DNA of 8,559 bases from assembly GCA_016303085.1 (NCBI GenBank), contig JAEDMI010000102.1, forward strand, positions 1-8,559. Reading direction: 5' to 3'. Both the position numbers and the translations under genes were made by a program. Source of the stretch: Acetatifactor sp. GTDB taxonomy: Bacteria; Bacillota; Clostridia; Lachnospirales; Lachnospiraceae. Below, piece by piece: positions 6,308-8,559 of the stretch. Every line of letters begins with the position of its first letter. Position 1 is the first letter of the stretch. The notes beneath the pieces are model-generated. The model did not search any database. It saw only the letters and a program-made list of their open reading frames with translations, and was not told where the DNA came from.

Positions 6308-6733
6308 TCAGCTTCGCTGTAGCTGTCCTAAAATATAATTCACCTTCCGAATGGCATTATCCACCTGCTTCTTGGCATCACTGATCCGTGACTGTACCAG
6401 CCAATCCGCAATGATACCGTCAAAGAAGTAATCCGCAAAGGAAAGGAAATCACCCATCTCAATATGGAATTCGGCTACATTGTCCACATCCATCAGTTCT
6501 CTCTGAAAACGTTTCAGTGCCTCTCTGGCTTGCTGTACCAGTTCTTCCGCATCCTTCATCTTGGAATGCTTCACCAAGGTACTGATGAATCCTCCGCCAA
6601 ACATATCCAAAAGTCCCCAATTTCCCGCACTGTCAAGACATTCCCGCGCTTCATTCAGAAATTTTAGTGCTTCCTGTCCTGCCTGAATGGCTTCCCGTAC
6701 TTCCTTTTCTCTCAGATAACCACCGTCGCTCAT
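6308..6733 (-). CDS. Conserved-looking helical protein of unknown function, 141 aa
   Basis: I do not recognise the family. GGAGGG (6748-6743) lies 9 bases before ATG 6733, which fixes the start; a longer in-frame extension begins at a TTG inside the probable promoter region. The protein is rich in charged residues with heptad-like helices (about 7-35, 58-82, 117-138) and has no signal peptide or typical membrane span. Two halves resemble each other: residues about 41-80 (MFGGGFISTLVKHSKMKDAE) and 99-138 (FFDGIIADWLVQSRISDAKK) share F..G.I..LV..S..DA...V..A, suggesting an internal duplication. The glycine- and hydrophobic-rich turns (FGGGFI, FFDGII) could touch a membrane or a partner. It is transcribed divergently from the DegV gene, sharing a 288-bp gap. 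No enzyme motif is visible, so it may be a scaffold or adaptor. Confidence 0.8.
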   Translation of the reverse strand: MSDGGYLREKEVREAIQAGQEALKFLNEARECLDSAGNWGLLDMFGGGFISTLVKHSKMKDAEELVQQAREALKRFQRELMDVDNVAEFHIEMGDFLSFADYFFDGIIADWLVQSRISDAKKQVDNAIRKVNYILGQLQRS

Positions 6734-6859
6734 ATGTATCAACCCTCCGTTATTAATCATTATGATAACCTGACTGACCATATCTTTCCATTCAATATTA
6801 TGCACAATATGACGGGCTAATATTGCAAAAATCATCCGATAGATGCCATGGGATAATTG

Positions 6860-6872
6860 TTTGATTATCAAA
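6860..6872. promoter_or_regulatory. Perfect palindrome beside the DegV promoter, candidate operator
   Basis: TTTGATTATCAAA has two perfect 6-bp arms around one base and ends 5 bp before the DegV -35 box. The half-site TTTGAT recurs at 6888-6893, inside the promoter spacer and 28 bp on. A repressor bound here would cover the promoter and could also affect the divergent 141-residue gene. Confidence 0.45.
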
Positions 6873-6877
6873 ATATA

Positions 6878-6906
6878 TTGACAGTTCTTTGATAAACTCG
6901 TATACT
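6878..6906 (+). promoter_or_regulatory. Strong sigma-A-type promoter of the DegV gene
   Basis: TTGACA (6878-6883) is a perfect -35. A 17-bp spacer follows, then TATACT (6901-6906), five of six matches to the -10. This is the best promoter in the window. Transcription would start near 6913 and give a leader of about 110 nt. Confidence 0.85.
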
Positions 6907-6908
6907 GG

Positions 6909-6953
6909 CTGTAATGTCAAAGTAAGTCTCTTCGGACAGTCAGACAGTTACAG
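6909..6953 (+). other. Possible stem-loop at the 5' end of the DegV transcript
   Basis: CTGTAATGTC (6909-6918) pairs with GACAGTTACAG (6943-6953) with one bulged G, around a loop that holds a small GTC/GAC stem. The expected start site falls inside the first arm, so the RNA may contain only part of it. It may instead be a DNA dyad. No known riboswitch core is recognisable in the 110-nt leader. Confidence 0.3.
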
Positions 6954-7021
6954 GATACCAAAAGCCACATGACAAAACGAAGCATGCAGGATTTCAGGTA
7001 CCGGAAAGGTATGGATATTAA

Positions 7022-7870
7022 ATGAGTGTACGAATTGTAATTGATTCCGCTTCGGATATCACGCTGCAGAGAGCAGATGAGCTGCATCTGGATTTTATGC
7101 CCTTAAAAACCATCTTCGGCGAGGAGGAATATCTGGACGGTATCACTATCACCCACGAACAGTTTTACGAAAAGTTAATTGAGTGCGGTACCATTCCCAC
7201 TACAAGTCAGATTCCTCCCTATGAGTTTGAAAAGAAATTCAAAGAAATCCGGGAAGCAGGAGATACTGCGGTTGTCATCACCCTTTCCTCCCTGCTCTCA
7301 GGCACCTATCAGAGCGCTGTTATAGCCTCCGGGGACTACGAGGACTGCATCTGTCCGGTAGACAGCCTAAATGTCAGCATCGGACTCCAAAATTTGATTC
7401 TTTACGCAGTCCGGCTGCGCGAGCAGGGACTTTCCGCCAGGGAAATTGCCGCTGAGCTGGAGCGCGTCAGGGACAAGGTTGTCGTTCTTGCAGTCATTGA
7501 TACACTGGAATACTTAAAACAGGGTGGGCGTATTTCCAAGACTGCTGCCTGGGCAGGCACCATGCTCGCCATCAAACCCGTCATCTCCGTGATAAAGGGC
7601 GAAGTTGTCATTCTCGGAAAGGCGCGGGGCTCCAAAAACGGCAACAATATGCTGATGCAAAATGTGAAGGAAAGCGGCGGCATCGACTTCTCCATGCCAT
7701 ACTGTCTCGGCTACACCGGACTGGACGACACGCTGTTACAGAAGTACATCAGGGACAGCGCTGTCCTCTGGGAAGGAAAGGCAGACCACCTTCCCATCAC
7801 CACAATCGGTTCCACCATCGGCACCCATGCCGGTCCCGGAGCCATCGGCGTGTCCTTCTTTCACCTGTAG
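7022..7870 (+). CDS. DegV family fatty-acid-binding protein (FakB type)
   Basis: DegV proteins bind a fatty acid and, in the FakA/FakB system, present it for phosphorylation before use in phospholipid synthesis. Typical motifs occur in order: IVIDSASDIT (5-14), TIPTTSQIPP (57-66) with the TSQ that contacts the carboxylate, LSSLLSGTYQSA (88-99), DTLEYLKQGGRIS (160-172), and TIGTHAGPGAIG (265-276). Length 282 is normal. It is cytoplasmic. The ATG has only a modest GAAAGG (7004-7009) at 12 bases. No alternative in-frame start has better support, and MSVRIVIDSASD is the expected N-terminus. A strong promoter lies 116 bp upstream, so it is probably monocistronic. No FakA kinase gene is in view, which is usual for the many scattered DegV paralogues of Clostridia. 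The bound lipid is unknown. Confidence 0.95.
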   Translation: MSVRIVIDSASDITLQRADELHLDFMPLKTIFGEEEYLDGITITHEQFYEKLIECGTIPTTSQIPPYEFEKKFKEIREAGDTAVVITLSSLLSGTYQSAVIASGDYEDCICPVDSLNVSIGLQNLILYAVRLREQGLSAREIAAELERVRDKVVVLAVIDTLEYLKQGGRISKTAAWAGTMLAIKPVISVIKGEVVILGKARGSKNGNNMLMQNVKESGGIDFSMPYCLGYTGLDDTLLQKYIRDSAVLWEGKADHLPITTIGSTIGTHAGPGAIGVSFFHL

Positions 7871-7877
7871 GATTCAT

Positions 7878-8558
7878 CTAAACCATATCACTCAACACCA
7901 GATTCCGCAGCTTTCTTGTCAGTGAGAAGGTTCCGGAATCTTTTTTCTGGGTTCCCATGAGTATGGTCATATTTTCCTCGGGGAAATTAGCGAAATATAC
8001 CCCCAGCCAGCCGTCCCAGCCATACTCTCCCCGACATGTCAGCAGACCTGCCTGAGCGGGATTCTTGCATACCCGCATCAGATTGCCGTAGCTGAACCCG
8101 CTTAAGCCCACCCAGTTGTCAAAACTTTTCTGTTGCAAAGGCATCAGCTGCGCTCCTGTCAGAAACTCTACCGTTTTGGGCTTCAGTATCCGCTTACCGT
8201 CAAGGCTTCCGCCGTTTCGCAGCATTCTCGCAAATCTCATATAATCATCCAGCGTGGAAGCCAGCCCCGCACCGCCTGCCGCGTAAGCCGGTATATGATC
8301 CATGGAATGATTGATGGCAAGATTGTCTCCGGTATAGGGTATCAGACTTGCCTTCCCCCATTCATCCTGTACCGTCTCATACACCCCTGCCAGACGACAC
8401 TGTTTCTCACCGGGTACCCAAAAAGCAGTGTCTTTCATTCCAAGGGGCTTGAAGATTTCTTCCTCCATAAATTCAGGCAGCGTTTTTCCCGACACCGCTT
8501 CAATGACAGCTCCCAGCACATCTGCGGAGGTTCCGTACTCCCATGATGCTCCGGGCTC
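7878..8558 (-). CDS. Serine hydrolase, class C beta-lactamase/EstB-like, C-terminal part
   Basis: The gene is cut by the right window edge: the frame stays open to 8558, and the first visible residues are EPGASWEYGTSADVLGAVIE. This is the region around the second active-site motif, with YGTS in place of the classic YxN, then EAVSGKTLPEFMEEEIFKPL and GMKDT, both typical of the family. AAGGAGLASTLDDYMRFARM and GWDGWLGVYFANFPEENMTI follow, the latter in the region of the third motif. The catalytic SxxK serine must lie beyond the edge and cannot be checked. The 227 visible residues fit the C-terminal 55-65 percent of a 370-420 residue protein. Relatives include peptidases, esterases and true beta-lactamases; resistance should not be assumed. 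Its stop lies 7 bp from the DegV stop, convergent. Confidence 0.88.
   Translation of the reverse strand, partial: EPGASWEYGTSADVLGAVIEAVSGKTLPEFMEEEIFKPLGMKDTAFWVPGEKQCRLAGVYETVQDEWGKASLIPYTGDNLAINHSMDHIPAYAAGGAGLASTLDDYMRFARMLRNGGSLDGKRILKPKTVEFLTGAQLMPLQQKSFDNWVGLSGFSYGNLMRVCKNPAQAGLLTCRGEYGWDGWLGVYFANFPEENMTILMGTQKKDSGTFSLTRKLRNLVLSDMV
7901..7946 (+). terminator. DegV terminator located inside the convergent hydrolase gene
   Basis: GATTCCG (7901-7907) pairs with CGGAATC (7934-7940), and inside it CTTTCT (7911-7916) pairs with AGAAGG (7925-7930) with one G:U. Six T follow at once (7941-7946). The whole element lies in the last 25 codons of the minus-strand hydrolase gene, about 30 bp past the DegV stop. 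Confidence 0.72.
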
Positions 8559-8559
8559 G

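Noticed and set aside
6734..6871. N-terminal extension of the 141-residue protein from TTG 6871
   Set aside because: The extension overlaps the regulatory palindrome, has no ribosome binding site, and the ATG at 6733 has a strong one.
7011..7025. Leader peptide MDIK overlapping the DegV start
   Set aside because: The GAAAGG lies only one base from its ATG, too close for initiation, and four codons carry no signal.

Overview
The window looks like part of a chromosome of a gut-type Clostridia, most likely Lachnospiraceae. The reasons are strong AGGAGG-type ribosome binding sites, TTG starts, moderate GC in the genes with AT-rich gaps, a DegV-family protein, and plant-glycan enzymes without signal peptides beside an AraC-type regulator. 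The assignment to a family is inference. There are no tRNA, rRNA, transposase, phage or CRISPR features.

Layout. Positions 1-264 hold a tandem array of 53-bp units, each able to form a 30-nt hairpin; it may continue beyond the left edge. A 51-codon gene for a two-helix membrane protein (397-552) and its terminator follow. Next is a carbohydrate block: a cytoplasmic family-8 pectinesterase (+), an AraC-family regulator (-) convergent with it, and a GH31 alpha-glycosidase (+) divergent from the regulator. The regulator and GH31 gene share a 324-bp control region with a dyad and candidate promoters in both directions. The likely logic is a local sugar-responsive regulator controlling the GH31 gene and perhaps the pectinesterase, whose products would trim imported plant oligosaccharides. 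No transporter lies in the window.

The right half is housekeeping or accessory: a calcineurin-like metallophosphoesterase (-), an unrecognised 141-residue helical protein with an apparent internal duplication (-), a DegV/FakB-type fatty-acid-binding protein (+) with a near-consensus sigma-A promoter, and the C-terminal part of a class C beta-lactamase-like serine hydrolase (-) cut by the right edge.

Two convergent gene pairs (pectinesterase/AraC and DegV/serine hydrolase) have hairpins lying inside coding DNA, so gene ends and transcription-stop signals share bases. I found no multi-gene defence or biosynthetic system. The least explained elements are the hairpin array and the 141-residue protein.
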